NCBI GenBank assembly: GCA_025062195.1
Contig: JANXAS010000007.1
Location: forward strand, 1 to 64,000
Direction: 5' to 3'
DNA length: 64,000 nucleotides
DNA from: Armatimonadota bacterium
Lineage (GTDB): Bacteria; Armatimonadota; Fervidibacteria; Fervidibacterales; Thermosaccharophagaceae
Both the position numbers and the translations under genes were made by a program. The notes below the pieces were generated by a model. That model ran no database searches, had not been told where the DNA came from, and saw only the letters and a list, made by a program, of their open reading frames with translations. Shown here piece by piece: positions 36,701-47,900 of this stretch. The stretch's first letter is position 1. Each line of letters begins with the position of its first letter.

Positions 36701-39700
36701 CGCCGGTGTTAAGCAAATCCTTTCGGTCAATGCGTTCCATATTGATATCCAACCAGAGCTGTTCAAATATGCGATAGCCAATGGCAATGCGAAATGAATT
36801 CTGCGCATAGCCCCCGATTCCCCTGTTTTTAGCGTGCACAAGCGTGCCCATAAGTTCAAGCCGTCTGCTAAGCCTATATGTGGCATCAAGCGTTATACTC
36901 GCAAATGTGTTGTTAAGTTGACCCGGCTCTTCAGGCGAAACTTGTTGCGTGCTCTCACTGCTTAGCACATTCCAATAGAGCGATGTGTTAAGCCTGCTGC
37001 CTGCGTATTGCATACCCACGCCATAGATGGTTGTAAACGAATCGCTGCTCGGTTGAAGGAAAGATTGCTTCTGACGACAAAATTGCCCCGTGAGCATTAA
37101 CCTCTGCGAGAGTTGATAGCCAAATTGTAAGCTGTAATCCGTGCCGCCATAATCGGCTATGAAGCTTGAGCCATGAGCCAATTGGCGTGACCATTGGCAC
37201 AGCAGGCTCAATCGGCTGCTCGGCTGCCAATCAAGCGATGCCACAGTTACAACGGATTTGTTCCTTGCAGATGCAATTGTTGAGCCTGAACCACCATCGG
37301 TTTGGCGAGTGCGCCATTCACCGCCATAATTAAATGGCTCACTCGTCATCCCTCCATAATATCCAATGGCGCTAATTCCACCCAAGCCAGTTATTGGGCG
37401 CTGCGCCGCACCGAATGTCCCATACCCACCAAGACCCGTCAATGTGCCCCCATAGTGAGCGCCACCGATGTCGTATGCCCCGAAGGTGTATGGCAAACCG
37501 CTGTATGCGCCTGACGCACCGCCGATAATGAAAGAACCTATACCAGCACTGCTTGAGCCGATGAGTATGTTATGCGATAGGGAGAGGCGCAGCGAACGAG
37601 ATGGTTGAAAGCTTGCACCAAGTAAAAGATTGGATGCATTACTGGACTGAGAGCCGCTCGCCGACCTGTTTGATGACCAATCGGCGCTAAGGAAGAGCCT
37701 CTCAGATGGCTCAAACTTCAGGCTGAGCCTGCAAAGTGTTGTTCTCGTGCGTCTTGCGTTGCTTGTGCTGCCTCCCTGCAAAGCCATTTTACCGTCGCTC
37801 AGTTGCGAAGCGCCGTAAATGGGGCTTGAAGAGGTGCCGTAAGTTGATGATTGTGCGCCAGCAGCGCCGCTTAAGTATGATTGTAAATTGCTCTCATAAG
37901 CTGCATCAATGCTCCATCGCTTGTGGCGATATGAGAGAAGTGCCGAGGTGCTCGCATATTCGTTGCTGTTGCTTTTGCTGCCAAAGCTGAAGCGCTGATG
38001 CGCCAAACGAAGCGATGGCAAATTCGGTTTGTCAAACGAGAGCGCAACCGATAGCCGCTTACTGCCCGTGGGAGACGAAATCCCGCCGAATGCGCCAACG
38101 ATGTATGAGGTGTTTGCATTCACCCAATGTGATGTGAGCACTATGTGTGGCGTGAAGCGATGTATAAGGCTCGCCTCAAACCCAGATTCGTTTTGATAAA
38201 AGTCGGCGTTCTCAATCTTTGCAAATCCGGGCGTTACCTTGAGCAAGCGCAACGACAATTCTGTCCTAACCGCGCCGAATCGCGTTTCCCCGTAAGGCTC
38301 GCCCAGCATCGCGCCCCATCGTCGGCGCTCAGCAATGGGATTAAGTGGCTGTGTAGTCCTTGTGCGAGACCGCAGTGTTGCATGAGATTCAAACGGATTA
38401 TCGCCGATAGCGTCCCTTTCATAATGCTGCACTTCACTTGCCAGTTCTGAACCTGCACTCGCTGCAGGGTTATCAGCAATCCTCAACTTGCCATCCGCAT
38501 CACCCAAATCATCCCATTCACTTACGCCGCTCAAATTATCCACCTCAACCTCACTTGAGCGCCTGTTCACTTCAGCTTGTTGTGGAATCGGATTAACACG
38601 CTCACCCAGCTGATTCGCTCCCGAAGCTCCACCCCCTTGCTCCACTTGCGCTTTCAAACTGCCGAATGTGAACTTTGAAGCGACTTCAATTGCAGTGCCA
38701 CTGCGAGCCGGTCCGCTGCTGCGCGCTAATTGAAGACTCACTTCGCCGAACCGCCCAAGTGATATATCAGCATCCAACCCAATAACTCTATGCTGCCCAA
38801 TGGCTGCACCGTGCGATATACGCTGCAGATACTCAACGGCGATTATAGCGCCAACTGGGACTGGTCGGACAAATGTTATTAAGCCGCTGATGTAGTTGAT
38901 GATATAGTCACGGTTGCGCTCCTGAAGGATACCGTTAACACTCACGAGTTCGCTTCCCTCAATTATCGGGCGCTGGCTGAGCTGAAATGGTCCGACAGTG
39001 TTTGAACCCAAAAATTCCTCCCTCCGCCTGACGCCGTCATAGCTGCTATGCCTTTGGACCGCACCTTGTGTCATGAAGGAAACACCAAAGCGTGTGCGAC
39101 TGCCGGCACGCCAGTTTAATCTTGCGCCCCAAAAGCGCCCTATGCCCTCGCCCGGATGGGCAGCTTCGTATGTGACGATGATGGTTGAAGTCGGAGGTAT
39201 TACTGTCGCCCCTAAGAATGTGAGCATGCCTGTGTCATAATCAATTTGATAATCCTCGCCGCGCTTCATCTGGCGCATGTCAACGAGCACTTGCTCACTG
39301 CCTTCAATTATTGGGCTGCTGCTCAAGAAGAAAGGTCCAGCAGTGTTGTTCCCTTGAATTGCATCCCTTTTGATCTGTGACTTACCCTCGGCAGTCACTA
39401 TGACAAGTTCATTACCTGTGGCTGAGCTTCCCCCGATGCTGTAAACACTTTCAGCCTTTCCATCAAGCGAATAACGAAGCTCAAAGCCCCTTATCCAACG
39501 GGTAAGAGAGGCAAATCTATTTCCAGCGATTGATAGGCTCATATCACCGTATCTGAAAAGGAAGTTGCCCATCGGATACTCAAGGATGAATGTGTTTGAC
39601 CTCGGACTATAAGACGGCGCGTTGAATTGTGCTCGCACACGCAGCTTGCCCAGAATCGGTCCTTCAACAGCGACCGATGAGTAGTAGTGAAGCGATTTTG

Positions 39701-40196
39701 CAATGCCATAGTTCTCTTGAACGAATGCAGTTCTTCCAGCGCTGCTAAATGTCTTCACATTGTGGATGTTATAGGAGAGTAAAGCTGTGCCGCGAACTTG
39801 CAACTTGCGCCGACCGCTGCTTTGTGGCTGTGATTTGCTCTCGGGCTTTATCATTAATTTCGGCTCCGAAGGCGCATCCTCAAGTTGTGGCGGCAAGGCT
39901 ATGCGCCACGAATTAAGCTGTTCATCTTCTACCTTTGGCATCGGCTGCGCTTTAATCATCCTGCTCGGTTGGCTGTCAACTTGATTCATCCTGCTGAGCT
40001 TTATCTCGCCATCCGAAATCCGGTCTTCAGTTTGTCCGCCGCCAACATCGGCTGTAGCGGTTTGCTCATTCCCATCCCCGGCATGCGCTTCCAAAGAGGC
40101 GCTAAACCAACACAAGAGAAACATCAGCATAAACATGGCTATGCGAACCTTAAGGAACAATGCCGGCGCTGTAGTTTGACTTTCGCTCACAGGCAC
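36651..40196 (-). CDS. Large outer-membrane beta-barrel-like protein with duplicated IIEGSExVxVDxxxxxRGxDYxIDYxxGxxTF modules
   Basis: 1181 aa; signal peptide; two copies of the SPIIEGSEQVLVDMRQMKRGEDYQIDYDTGMLTF module; amphipathic, aromatic-ending C-terminus ATVVSFQLRGTF. Confidence 0.75.
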   Translation of the reverse strand: MPVSESQTTAPALFLKVRIAMFMLMFLLCWFSASLEAHAGDGNEQTATADVGGGQTEDRISDGEIKLSRMNQVDSQPSRMIKAQPMPKVEDEQLNSWRIALPPQLEDAPSEPKLMIKPESKSQPQSSGRRKLQVRGTALLSYNIHNVKTFSSAGRTAFVQENYGIAKSLHYYSSVAVEGPILGKLRVRAQFNAPSYSPRSNTFILEYPMGNFLFRYGDMSLSIAGNRFASLTRWIRGFELRYSLDGKAESVYSIGGSSATGNELVIVTAEGKSQIKRDAIQGNNTAGPFFLSSSPIIEGSEQVLVDMRQMKRGEDYQIDYDTGMLTFLGATVIPPTSTIIVTYEAAHPGEGIGRFWGARLNWRAGSRTRFGVSFMTQGAVQRHSSYDGVRRREEFLGSNTVGPFQLSQRPIIEGSELVSVNGILQERNRDYIINYISGLITFVRPVPVGAIIAVEYLQRISHGAAIGQHRVIGLDADISLGRFGEVSLQLARSSGPARSGTAIEVASKFTFGSLKAQVEQGGGASGANQLGERVNPIPQQAEVNRRSSEVEVDNLSGVSEWDDLGDADGKLRIADNPAASAGSELASEVQHYERDAIGDNPFESHATLRSRTRTTQPLNPIAERRRWGAMLGEPYGETRFGAVRTELSLRLLKVTPGFAKIENADFYQNESGFEASLIHRFTPHIVLTSHWVNANTSYIVGAFGGISSPTGSKRLSVALSFDKPNLPSLRLAHQRFSFGSKSNSNEYASTSALLSYRHKRWSIDAAYESNLQSYLSGAAGAQSSTYGTSSSPIYGASQLSDGKMALQGGSTSNARRTRTTLCRLSLKFEPSERLFLSADWSSNRSASGSQSSNASNLLLGASFQPSRSLRLSLSHNILIGSSSAGIGSFIIGGASGAYSGLPYTFGAYDIGGAHYGGTLTGLGGYGTFGAAQRPITGLGGISAIGYYGGMTSEPFNYGGEWRTRQTDGGSGSTIASARNKSVVTVASLDWQPSSRLSLLCQWSRQLAHGSSFIADYGGTDYSLQFGYQLSQRLMLTGQFCRQKQSFLQPSSDSFTTIYGVGMQYAGSRLNTSLYWNVLSSESTQQVSPEEPGQLNNTFASITLDATYRLSRRLELMGTLVHAKNRGIGGYAQNSFRIAIGYRIFEQLWLDINMERIDRKDLLNTGGDYKATVVSFQLRGTF

Positions 40197-40309
40197 TCAC
40201 CCAACGCTCTTAAAGGCGCTTATTAACCCACACTACTTTAGTTGCCCATCATGCCGTCCATAAAAACACTACCCACTATGCGCAAACATGCCAAACGCAA
40301 CAAATGGCA

Positions 40310-41404
40310 TCACTGTCTGTCCACTCTTATTGGCGCTGTCACAATGAACCTTGGCGACCAAGCGGCTGCAATCGCGCTTTTGCCATCAGCCGATATAAGC
40401 GAGGCTTTTGCCTTCACAGCCGGCATGTGTGCCCTCGGAACGCATTCAAGCTCAACATCAAAATCCTGTGGCTCAATCCCAGACCTCGTGACCGTCAGGC
40501 ACGCCTCCGCAAGTGGAATTGTGTATCTTCCTGACTGCGTCCCACCGAGCAGCTCAACCTTCAAGAGTGCCTTGTCAGCGGACTCAAGCGAACAGCGCAC
40601 CCTGAATTTCAACTTCACCGTCAAATCAGCCACAATCTCTGTCCCGAATGGCGGCTCCGAACTGACAAAGATAATTTCATCTCTAACCACACCAGTTGAA
40701 TATGCGGCAGTGTCGGCAGCGCATGCTGCCGCTTCTTGTCCCGCAAACAGCGCAGCAACAAGCCAAACACGCCCGCTCACATTTTGCGGTATGACAATTT
40801 GCCTGCCGAATGGGACGATACGTTCACCGGCAGTTGCTGATATCCTGCTCAGGTTGCCATCAAGAATTTGTTTGCCAGCTTCATCAACGATGAAGATATA
40901 AATTGTGCCCCAGCGGGCATTGCGCAACACATATTGTATTTTCCCGCTCATGAACACTGGCTTGCCGCACTCAATTCTTGTCCCCTCTGGCGGCGACACT
41001 TCAACGAAGCGTATCATGTCAGGTTCATACTTTGTGTCACGCACAAGTGTAAGGTCAACCCCGCTTGTCACCTTGCCATCTTTCACTTGAACATTCGTGC
41101 GCACAGCCTTACGGTATCCAGGTAAAGCAGCCACAACGGCATATGTCCCCTTTGGCAAACCCGAGATGGTATATTGCCCCTGCTCATCTGTGAATGTCGC
41201 ACTCATCAAGCCCTCAACATAGACGATAGCCTTTGGGAGTGGCACTCCATCCTCATCAAGGACGGCACCGCAAATTTTACCGGTGCCGGTGAGTAGCGTT
41301 AATGGGCTGCGCCTTTTGCCCTTACATCCGCATAGGGAGAAAAGGAGCATGGTCGCAATGGATATGCACAACACTGTCCCCCAGCCCTTTCTTAACGGCT
41401 TCAT
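40310..41404 (-). CDS. Carboxypeptidase-regulatory-like domain lipoprotein
   Basis: Lipobox LFSLCGCKG; GAVLDEDGVPLPKAIVYVEGLMSATFTDEQGQYTISGLPKGTYAV. Confidence 0.8.
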   Translation of the reverse strand: MKPLRKGWGTVLCISIATMLLFSLCGCKGKRRSPLTLLTGTGKICGAVLDEDGVPLPKAIVYVEGLMSATFTDEQGQYTISGLPKGTYAVVAALPGYRKAVRTNVQVKDGKVTSGVDLTLVRDTKYEPDMIRFVEVSPPEGTRIECGKPVFMSGKIQYVLRNARWGTIYIFIVDEAGKQILDGNLSRISATAGERIVPFGRQIVIPQNVSGRVWLVAALFAGQEAAACAADTAAYSTGVVRDEIIFVSSEPPFGTEIVADLTVKLKFRVRCSLESADKALLKVELLGGTQSGRYTIPLAEACLTVTRSGIEPQDFDVELECVPRAHMPAVKAKASLISADGKSAIAAAWSPRFIVTAPIRVDRQ

Positions 41405-41418
41405 TTTTCAACCACCCC

Positions 41419-41886
41419 TCACACATCAAAGATGACTTGCGCCCTCCACCCATCAGCATGCTGCTCAACCTTGAGACCGTGATATGTAACAGCTTTAATG
41501 TCACCGTGCAATTCCGCTTCCGTCTCTGACACCGGTTCTCCAAACGCTGTAGCCCTCAACTTGAAATGTCTCCCGCCTTGCTCGTCCACAAACTCGCCCA
41601 ATTCCTCAACTTTCAAATCCCTGAAGATAAGCCCATGGGCATCATGTTGGAAGAGCAATTCACGCAACAAAGCCATAAGTAATGTTTCGTGATCGTTGGC
41701 TTCAACTTCAATTCTAACAGATTGACTTGGTTTTACAGCTTCAACATCGGCGATAATGCTAAACATGCCCACGGATACACTCTCAAGTAAGCTCTCAAGC
41801 GAATCGCCGTATGCAATAACGCCGCTATCGGCAGTGTGCTCAAGGAACTCAAACCGCCTACCCTTTAACCTCACCGCTGCTTTCAC
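41419..41886 (-). CDS. Archease family protein
   Basis: [34 protein letters not shown]...[29 protein letters not shown]. Confidence 0.92.
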   Translation of the reverse strand: MKAAVRLKGRRFEFLEHTADSGVIAYGDSLESLLESVSVGMFSIIADVEAVKPSQSVRIEVEANDHETLLMALLRELLFQHDAHGLIFRDLKVEELGEFVDEQGGRHFKLRATAFGEPVSETEAELHGDIKAVTYHGLKVEQHADGWRAQVIFDV

Positions 41887-44350
41887 CTACCCCGCTATTG
41901 CTGCCTACAACTAATGCTGCATCAACAACTTTATCATCCGGATCCAACCTCATTAACCGTATGCCCTGTGCAGCCCTGCCGCTCAAAGAGATCGCTTTAA
42001 CTTGCTGTCGTATCAGGATGCCCTTCGCCGTAATGAGAAGCACCTCATCATCCTCGCGAACCGTATGTAACGAAACGAGCTTACCGTTGCGCTCGCTCAC
42101 CTTGATCCCGATGACACCCTTTCCACCCCTCCCTATGCGTTTGAGCTGATCAAGCCTTGTGCGCTTCCCAAAGCCCATCTCGGTGACAAGCAACATCTCT
42201 GTTGTATCAGATTCAACAACATCCATCGCAGCGACCGTATCATCATGGCGCAATTTGATGCCTCTTATACCGCCAGCTTGTCTACCCATTGGGCGAACTT
42301 CTTGCTCCGAGAACCTTATCACCATTCCGCCGGTTGTTGCGAGGATGATATCCCGTCCGCCATCCGTCCAGCGCGCCCAACAGAGTTCATCACCTTCATC
42401 AAGCTTTATCGCCTGAACGCCCCTTGACAGCCTTGTCTGGAATTGCTCAAGCGGCGTCTTTTTAACCAAGCCCATCTTTGTGCACATGAACAGATAACCA
42501 CCTATATCAAACCTTGGTATGGGGACTGTAGCCACAATCCTTTCACCATCATCAAGCTGTATCAGGTTGACTATTGGTGTTCCACGAGCCTGCCTTGATG
42601 CTACAGGGACTTCATACGCTTTGAGCTGATAGCACTTGCCCTTGTTGGTGAAGAAGAGAATTGTATGATGTGTTGTCGCAACGAATATGTGTGAGACGAT
42701 ATCCTCTTCCTTCTTTGTCAGGGCAAGCAAGCCTCTTCCGCCGCGCTTTTGGACCCTGTATGTGCTAAGCGGCACACGCTTTATGTAGCCATCCCTCGTT
42801 ATCGTGACGACAAGGTCCTGCAAATCAATTAAGTCCTCAAGCGACGCTTCTTCCGGTTCCTCTGGGATAAGAACCGTCCTTCTTGGGTCGCCATATTTGC
42901 CCTTCAGTTCCTTGAGTTCCCCTTTGATGACTTCCATAAGCTGTCTTGGATGGCGTAGCAATCCTCTCAGGTATTCAATCTGCTTGATGAGCTCACGATA
43001 TTCATCCTTTAAAGCCTGTTGGTCAAGCCTTGTCAACCTCCCGAGCGGCATCTCAAGAACGGCATTTGCCTGTTGCTCTGTCAACTTGAACCTGCTCATG
43101 AGCTTACTTCTCGCTTCATTTCTATCCGCCGACTTTCGTATCAACCTTATTGCTTCCTCAATTCGTTGAGCCACCGCTCTTAAGCCCTCAACTATGTGGG
43201 CACGCTCCTCAGCCTGTCTAAGTTCAAATTCCGTCCGCCTGCGCACAACTTGCTTCCTATGCTCAATGAAGCGCAGCAGCAACTCCTTCAAGCTCAACAC
43301 CTTCGGTTGATTGTCAACGAGCGCCAGCATGATAATTCCGTATGTTGTTCTCAAGCTTGTGTGCTTGTAAAGTTTGTTTAAGATGACCCTCGCATTTGCA
43401 TCCCTGCGCAGCTCAACAACGACTCTCATACCTGTGCGGTCTGTCTCATCGTTTACATCCGTAATCCCTTCAAGCTTTCGCTCCCTTACAAGGTTAGCTA
43501 TTTGAACTATCAAAGCCTCTTTGCTCACCTGATATGGCAGCTCAGTTATGACTATCCCAGTTCTGCCGCCCTCAAGCATTTCTATCGTTGCGCGCCCTTG
43601 AATCGTTATCGTTCCCCTTCCAGTCGTGTATGCTTGCTTTAGCCCTTTTGCTCCGAGCACGATTCCACCCGTCGGGAAATCCGGACCGGGAAGGAAGCGC
43701 ATTATCTCGTCAATGCCAGCATTAGGGTTGTCTATAAGCAGTATGAGCGCATCAACCACCTCGCTCAGGTTATGCGGCGGTATATTTGTCGCCATGGCAA
43801 CGGCAATGCCAGTGGCACCGTTTATGAGCAAGTTTGGGACTTTTGAAGGCAACACAACTGGCTCACGATGCTTCTCATCGTAGTTTGGTCGGAAGTCAAC
43901 CGTGTCCTTCTCAATGTCCCCGAGCATCTCCATCGCTATTTGAGAGAGCCTGCATTCGGTATATCTCATTGCAGCAGGCGGGTCACCATCTATGCTTCCG
44001 AAGTTTCCATGCCCATCAATTAGCGGATAGCGGGTGTTAAAGTCCTGAGCCATGCGCACAAGCGCATCGTAAATTGGAGCATCACCATGCGGGTGATACT
44101 TCTTCATCACCTCACCAACAACAGCAGCGCATTTCTCCCTCGGTCTGTCCGGGAACATGCGCTGCTCATACATCGCATATAGGATGCGCCTTTGGACCGG
44201 CTTTAAGCCGTCACGGACATCGGGGAGAGCGCGGCTCACTATGACGCTCATAGCATATCTCATGTAAGATGTGCGCATCTCATCAACGATGCTCGTTGGA
44301 ATTATCTCCCTTGCAATTGTCGCAGACAAATTTATCCACCCCCTATCCAA
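41858..44350 (-). CDS. gyrA: DNA gyrase / topoisomerase IV subunit A
   Basis: [35 protein letters not shown]...[24 protein letters not shown]-terminal RGGRG beta-pinwheel repeats. Confidence 0.93.
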   Translation of the reverse strand: MDRGWINLSATIAREIIPTSIVDEMRTSYMRYAMSVIVSRALPDVRDGLKPVQRRILYAMYEQRMFPDRPREKCAAVVGEVMKKYHPHGDAPIYDALVRMAQDFNTRYPLIDGHGNFGSIDGDPPAAMRYTECRLSQIAMEMLGDIEKDTVDFRPNYDEKHREPVVLPSKVPNLLINGATGIAVAMATNIPPHNLSEVVDALILLIDNPNAGIDEIMRFLPGPDFPTGGIVLGAKGLKQAYTTGRGTITIQGRATIEMLEGGRTGIVITELPYQVSKEALIVQIANLVRERKLEGITDVNDETDRTGMRVVVELRRDANARVILNKLYKHTSLRTTYGIIMLALVDNQPKVLSLKELLLRFIEHRKQVVRRRTEFELRQAEERAHIVEGLRAVAQRIEEAIRLIRKSADRNEARSKLMSRFKLTEQQANAVLEMPLGRLTRLDQQALKDEYRELIKQIEYLRGLLRHPRQLMEVIKGELKELKGKYGDPRRTVLIPEEPEEASLEDLIDLQDLVVTITRDGYIKRVPLSTYRVQKRGGRGLLALTKKEEDIVSHIFVATTHHTILFFTNKGKCYQLKAYEVPVASRQARGTPIVNLIQLDDGERIVATVPIPRFDIGGYLFMCTKMGLVKKTPLEQFQTRLSRGVQAIKLDEGDELCWARWTDGGRDIILATTGGMVIRFSEQEVRPMGRQAGGIRGIKLRHDDTVAAMDVVESDTTEMLLVTEMGFGKRTRLDQLKRIGRGGKGVIGIKVSERNGKLVSLHTVREDDEVLLITAKGILIRQQVKAISLSGRAAQGIRLMRLDPDDKVVDAALVVGSNSGVGESSGEVKG

Positions 44351-44573
44351 CTGCGGAGAGTGTTAAAAATATTAAACCACTATCGTCACAGGGATATCGC
44401 TGCGCCGATTAACCCTACTGCAACTAACATGAATAGAGTTCGCTCAGTCAGCATCATTTTTGCAATTTTCAATGGCGAACAATGCCCTCCAACATTGCTT
44501 CCAAGGCGGTTGAAACTGCCCCAAAAGGGGGTTAGCAGTCACCCTTACATTTATTGCGCAACTCACGGTGAGA

Positions 44574-45722
44574 TTACTTGCGCTGCCCAAATGCTCCCTT
44601 CAGCTTCTCAAAGAAGGATTTCTCAGCACCCTTTGGACGGACATTCATACTTGCAGCAAGCTCAAGGAGCAATTTCCTCTGTTGCTGTGTCAGCTGCTTT
44701 GGCACATCCACTTTAACAGTGACATAGAGGTCGCCTTTGCTTCTCCCCTTCAAATCCGGCATGCCCTTATGCGGGATGCGCAGCACTTCATTTGGTTGTG
44801 TTCCTGGCGGAATGACAAGCTCAACACTGCCGTCAAGAGTGGGTATGGTGAGCATATCGCCCAAAGCAGCCTGTGGGAATGTTATCGTCACCTCTGTGAA
44901 AAGGTCTTTCCCCCTTCTTCTGAAGCGCTCATGTGGCGTTATCCGTATTTGGATATATAAGTCGCCGCGCTGCCCACCATACCGACCGGCATTACCTTGC
45001 CCAGGAAGGCGCAACTCCATACCGTCTTCAATACCGGCAGGTATCTCAACCGTAACCGTTTGTGTCTCCTTAGATCTTCCGGTGCCGCCACAACTCTTAC
45101 AAATATCGTCAATCACCTTTCCGCTACCACCACATGCAGGGCATGTGATGCTTGTCACCGACCTAACAAAGCCCCCAAAGCTCATTTGGGAATATGTGAC
45201 ACGCCCACTGCCACCGCACTCCGTGCAGAGGCGCATGCTGCCGCGCTCTGCGCCAGTCCCATTGCAGTTGCTGCAGGTCACAAGCAGTGGCACCTGAATA
45301 TCCTTCACAGCACCGTGATACGCTTCCTCAAGCGTCACAAAAAGCTCAACCGTTACATCCTCACCGCGCTCGGTGCGCCTTTCCCTCCTTGAAGACCTTG
45401 TTCCAGCACCAAAGAACGAATCAAAGATGTCAAACAATTCGCTGAACGGATCGTATGCGCTGAAGTCGCCCCACGAAGGCACAGCCGGTTGGACATCAAC
45501 GCGCCCATAGAGGTCATACATGCGGCGTTTCTCCGGGTCGCTCAAAACATGATACGCCTCGGCGATCTCCTTAAACCGCTCTTCCGCTTCCTTGCGCCTG
45601 TGCGGATTTAAGTCCGGATGCCATTCCTTGGCTAAGCGCTTAAAAGCGCGCTTTATCTCCTCCTGAGTGGCATTTCGTGGCACTCCAAGTATCGCATAAT
45701 AATCCTTGTAATCGCTCGGCAT
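44574..45722 (-). CDS. dnaJ: Molecular chaperone DnaJ
   Basis: [34 protein letters not shown]...four CxxCxGxG zinc motifs. Confidence 0.97.
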   Translation of the reverse strand: MPSDYKDYYAILGVPRNATQEEIKRAFKRLAKEWHPDLNPHRRKEAEERFKEIAEAYHVLSDPEKRRMYDLYGRVDVQPAVPSWGDFSAYDPFSELFDIFDSFFGAGTRSSRRERRTERGEDVTVELFVTLEEAYHGAVKDIQVPLLVTCSNCNGTGAERGSMRLCTECGGSGRVTYSQMSFGGFVRSVTSITCPACGGSGKVIDDICKSCGGTGRSKETQTVTVEIPAGIEDGMELRLPGQGNAGRYGGQRGDLYIQIRITPHERFRRRGKDLFTEVTITFPQAALGDMLTIPTLDGSVELVIPPGTQPNEVLRIPHKGMPDLKGRSKGDLYVTVKVDVPKQLTQQQRKLLLELAASMNVRPKGAEKSFFEKLKGAFGQRK

Positions 45723-45754
45723 CTTAGGTCAACCCCCGAATGGAAAAACAGCAG

Positions 45755-46615
45755 CTAATTTGACTCATCCCCTGAAGGCGAATCAAGCCCACTAAGCTTA
45801 TCACCCTTTGCAGATGGTGCAACAGCCACTTTTACCTTTGCCGGACGAAGCACTATTTCATCCATCATATAGCCGCGTTGAACTTCTTCAAGTATTGTTC
45901 CCTCTTCAAATTGATCGGTCTCAACTCTTTCAACTGCCTCATGATACTGAGGCTCAAAGTGCTCATTCAAAGTCGGTATAACCCTCACACCAAGTTTATT
46001 GAGGGCGCTGATGAATCTTCTATGAACAAGCTCAATGCCAGTTTTTATCGCCTCCAAATCGGTGGCATCCTTTGCAGCTTCAATTGAGCGCTCAAGGTCA
46101 TCAATCACACACAATAGCTCAACCAATGCTTGTCTCTTACCCTCACGGAAAGCGAAAGCTCTCTCCGACATGACTCTCCGACGCAAGTTCTGGTATTCAG
46201 CAACAGCGCGCAACCACCTATTGCGCAACTCTTCAGCTTCTCGTGTGACTTCCTCCAAACGCTCGCGAAGCTGTTCAACCTCGGCTTGAATGCTTTCAAC
46301 CGTTTGCGCTTCAACTTTCCCCTCACGGGGCATTGGCGCTTGTTCGTTAACTTTAACAGCGTTGGCAGCCTCGTCTTTCTCAGCAAAGGAAAACGCAGTT
46401 AAATTAGCCTCACCGCAAACGGCATCGTTTTGTTTAACATCCGCAGCCCCACCCGATGCGAGTTCATCCTTGCCTTGCTCATCATTGAGCGCCATAACAT
46501 CATCTCCTCCTCGCTTCAAGATTATGTCACTAAGCATGAAATGTGGATGGTAACCGACGCGGGTATGAGAGGTTGCAATGCAGGTAATGCCGATGAACAA
46601 ATTGGGAATTGCCAA
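45755..46615 (-). CDS. grpE: Nucleotide exchange factor GrpE
   Basis: RWLRAVAEYQNLRRRVMSERAFAFREGKRQALVELLCVIDDLERSIEAAKD...GVRVIPTLNEHFEPQYHEAV...MMDEIVLRPAKVKVA. True start probably internal to the ORF (near 46496, MALNDEQGK). Confidence 0.93.
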   Translation of the reverse strand: MAIPNLFIGITCIATSHTRVGYHPHFMLSDIILKRGGDDVMALNDEQGKDELASGGAADVKQNDAVCGEANLTAFSFAEKDEAANAVKVNEQAPMPREGKVEAQTVESIQAEVEQLRERLEEVTREAEELRNRWLRAVAEYQNLRRRVMSERAFAFREGKRQALVELLCVIDDLERSIEAAKDATDLEAIKTGIELVHRRFISALNKLGVRVIPTLNEHFEPQYHEAVERVETDQFEEGTILEEVQRGYMMDEIVLRPAKVKVAVAPSAKGDKLSGLDSPSGDESN

Positions 46616-47193
46616 CTTACATTTTAGCGCATGGCGGCGTGCCGAATCTCAACTGCATGATGCAAACGAACATGTGAAGGGCTAACATCTCACTCAGCCA
46701 AAAAACTTTGTCATCATTCATTCAAGCGAACTCGGTTCCATTACGCATCGCTCTCACTCTGCCGCTTACAATTTGCCCATTGCAACAATACACATTGAAG
46801 AGGAGTTACACATGTTGTTTTGCAAGAGCGGACGGCAGCCCGCCGGATAAATTCCGGAAAAATGGGGCAATTTTTGGGAATGGCGTTAGTGCCCCTCGGA
46901 TAATCAGTTTCGCTCTTTACTTCAATGTTGTTGGTAAGCGTTTCTTTCACAGCCATGCCATGAGCTTTAGCCCATGGTCACTGACGAATCCTTTGAGCGC
47001 CGTCCTTAGGCGACGGTGAAAATTTTCGCCAAATCAATTTGGCGCTCGTTTGCTTCGTCATCAACCATTGCCTAAAGCCAGTAAATGGATAACTAAGCAC
47101 CAAAAGTTTGTAGCAAAAGGGCGTCGTGAATTATTCATTGTCTATCTGCCTATCTTCTGATTTGCCATTTGCCCATCTTCCGACCTTTCCAAT

Positions 47194-47219
47194 TTCGGCT
47201 CGGCGGTAGCCTCGCCCTC
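47194..47219. repeat. Dispersed repeat TTCGGCTCGGCGGTAGCCTCGCCCTC, copy 1
   Basis: Near-identical to sequences at 47557 and 47613; contains GGCT...AGCC inverted repeat. Confidence 0.75.
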
Positions 47220-47331
47220 CCATTGGTTCGTAGTAAGGCACGGAGCAAAGCGGAGTGCCGTCAAAATGAGTGCAAACTTCAATGCGCAAGTAAAACAGTA
47301 AAACTATGCCATCGCACTTTGCGCCAAGTTA

Positions 47332-47480
47332 ACGCCACCACACTTTAGCTTCGTGGCTAACTACGAACCTAAGCGGCTTTTTGACGCCACTACGCTTTAG
47401 CTTCGTGGCTAACTACGAACTTAAACAGCTTTTGACGCCACTTCGCTTTAGCTTCGTGGCTAACTAAGAACCTAAACAAC
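47332..47480. repeat. Three tandem ~51-52 bp repeats, unit ACGCCAC..CTTTAGCTTCGTGGCTAACTAcGAACcTAAaC
   Basis: Units begin near 47332, 47384 and 47435; each contains TTAGC-ttcgtg-GCTAA inverted repeat. Confidence 0.85.
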
Positions 47481-47556
47481 AAAGTCCTCAGAGGGCAAGC
47501 CTACTGGCTTGCCGCTCCTTCAGACAACCTTTTCCTGCCCTTACACGGCACACAAA

Positions 47557-47640
47557 TTTTCGGCTCGGCAGTAGCCTCGCCATCCGAAAACGAATTTTGT
47601 GCCTTGCACTCATTTTCGGCTCGGCGGTAGCCTCGCCCTC
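47557..47640. repeat. Two further copies of the TTTTCGGCTCGGCgGTAGCCTCGCC repeat
   Basis: 47557-47580 (one G to A change) and 47613-47640. Confidence 0.75.
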
Positions 47641-47705
47641 TGAAACAGACTTTGAGTTCAGAGCCTTGCACTTAACATTGAATTTGACTTGGCAGCGCAA
47701 AAAGT

Positions 47706-47735
47706 GAAACTGATTATCTGGAAACTGATTATCTG
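47706..47735. repeat. Perfect tandem duplication of 15-mer GAAACTGATTATCTG
   Basis: Copies at 47706-47720 and 47721-47735. Confidence 0.85.
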
Positions 47736-47771
47736 TCAGGTGAGCGCCGAGCTTATTCGGCAAGACTTTTC

Positions 47772-47789
47772 CGCCATCTAAAGATGGCG
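47772..47789. repeat. Perfect inverted repeat CGCCATCT-AA-AGATGGCG
   Basis: 8-bp arms, 2-nt spacer, read directly. Confidence 0.8.
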
Positions 47790-47900
47790 CTCAAAAAGCT
47801 GTCATCAGCTATGAGCTATAGCCTGTAGCATGATTTGAAAAACGCCCACCAACAAAGCTCGCGATAGAGGGCGGACCTATAAACACGATGAAGGTAGGGG

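Noticed and set aside
47332-47480. CRISPR array
   Set aside because: The units are contiguous tandem repeats of about 51 bp with no distinct unique spacers and no cas genes nearby.
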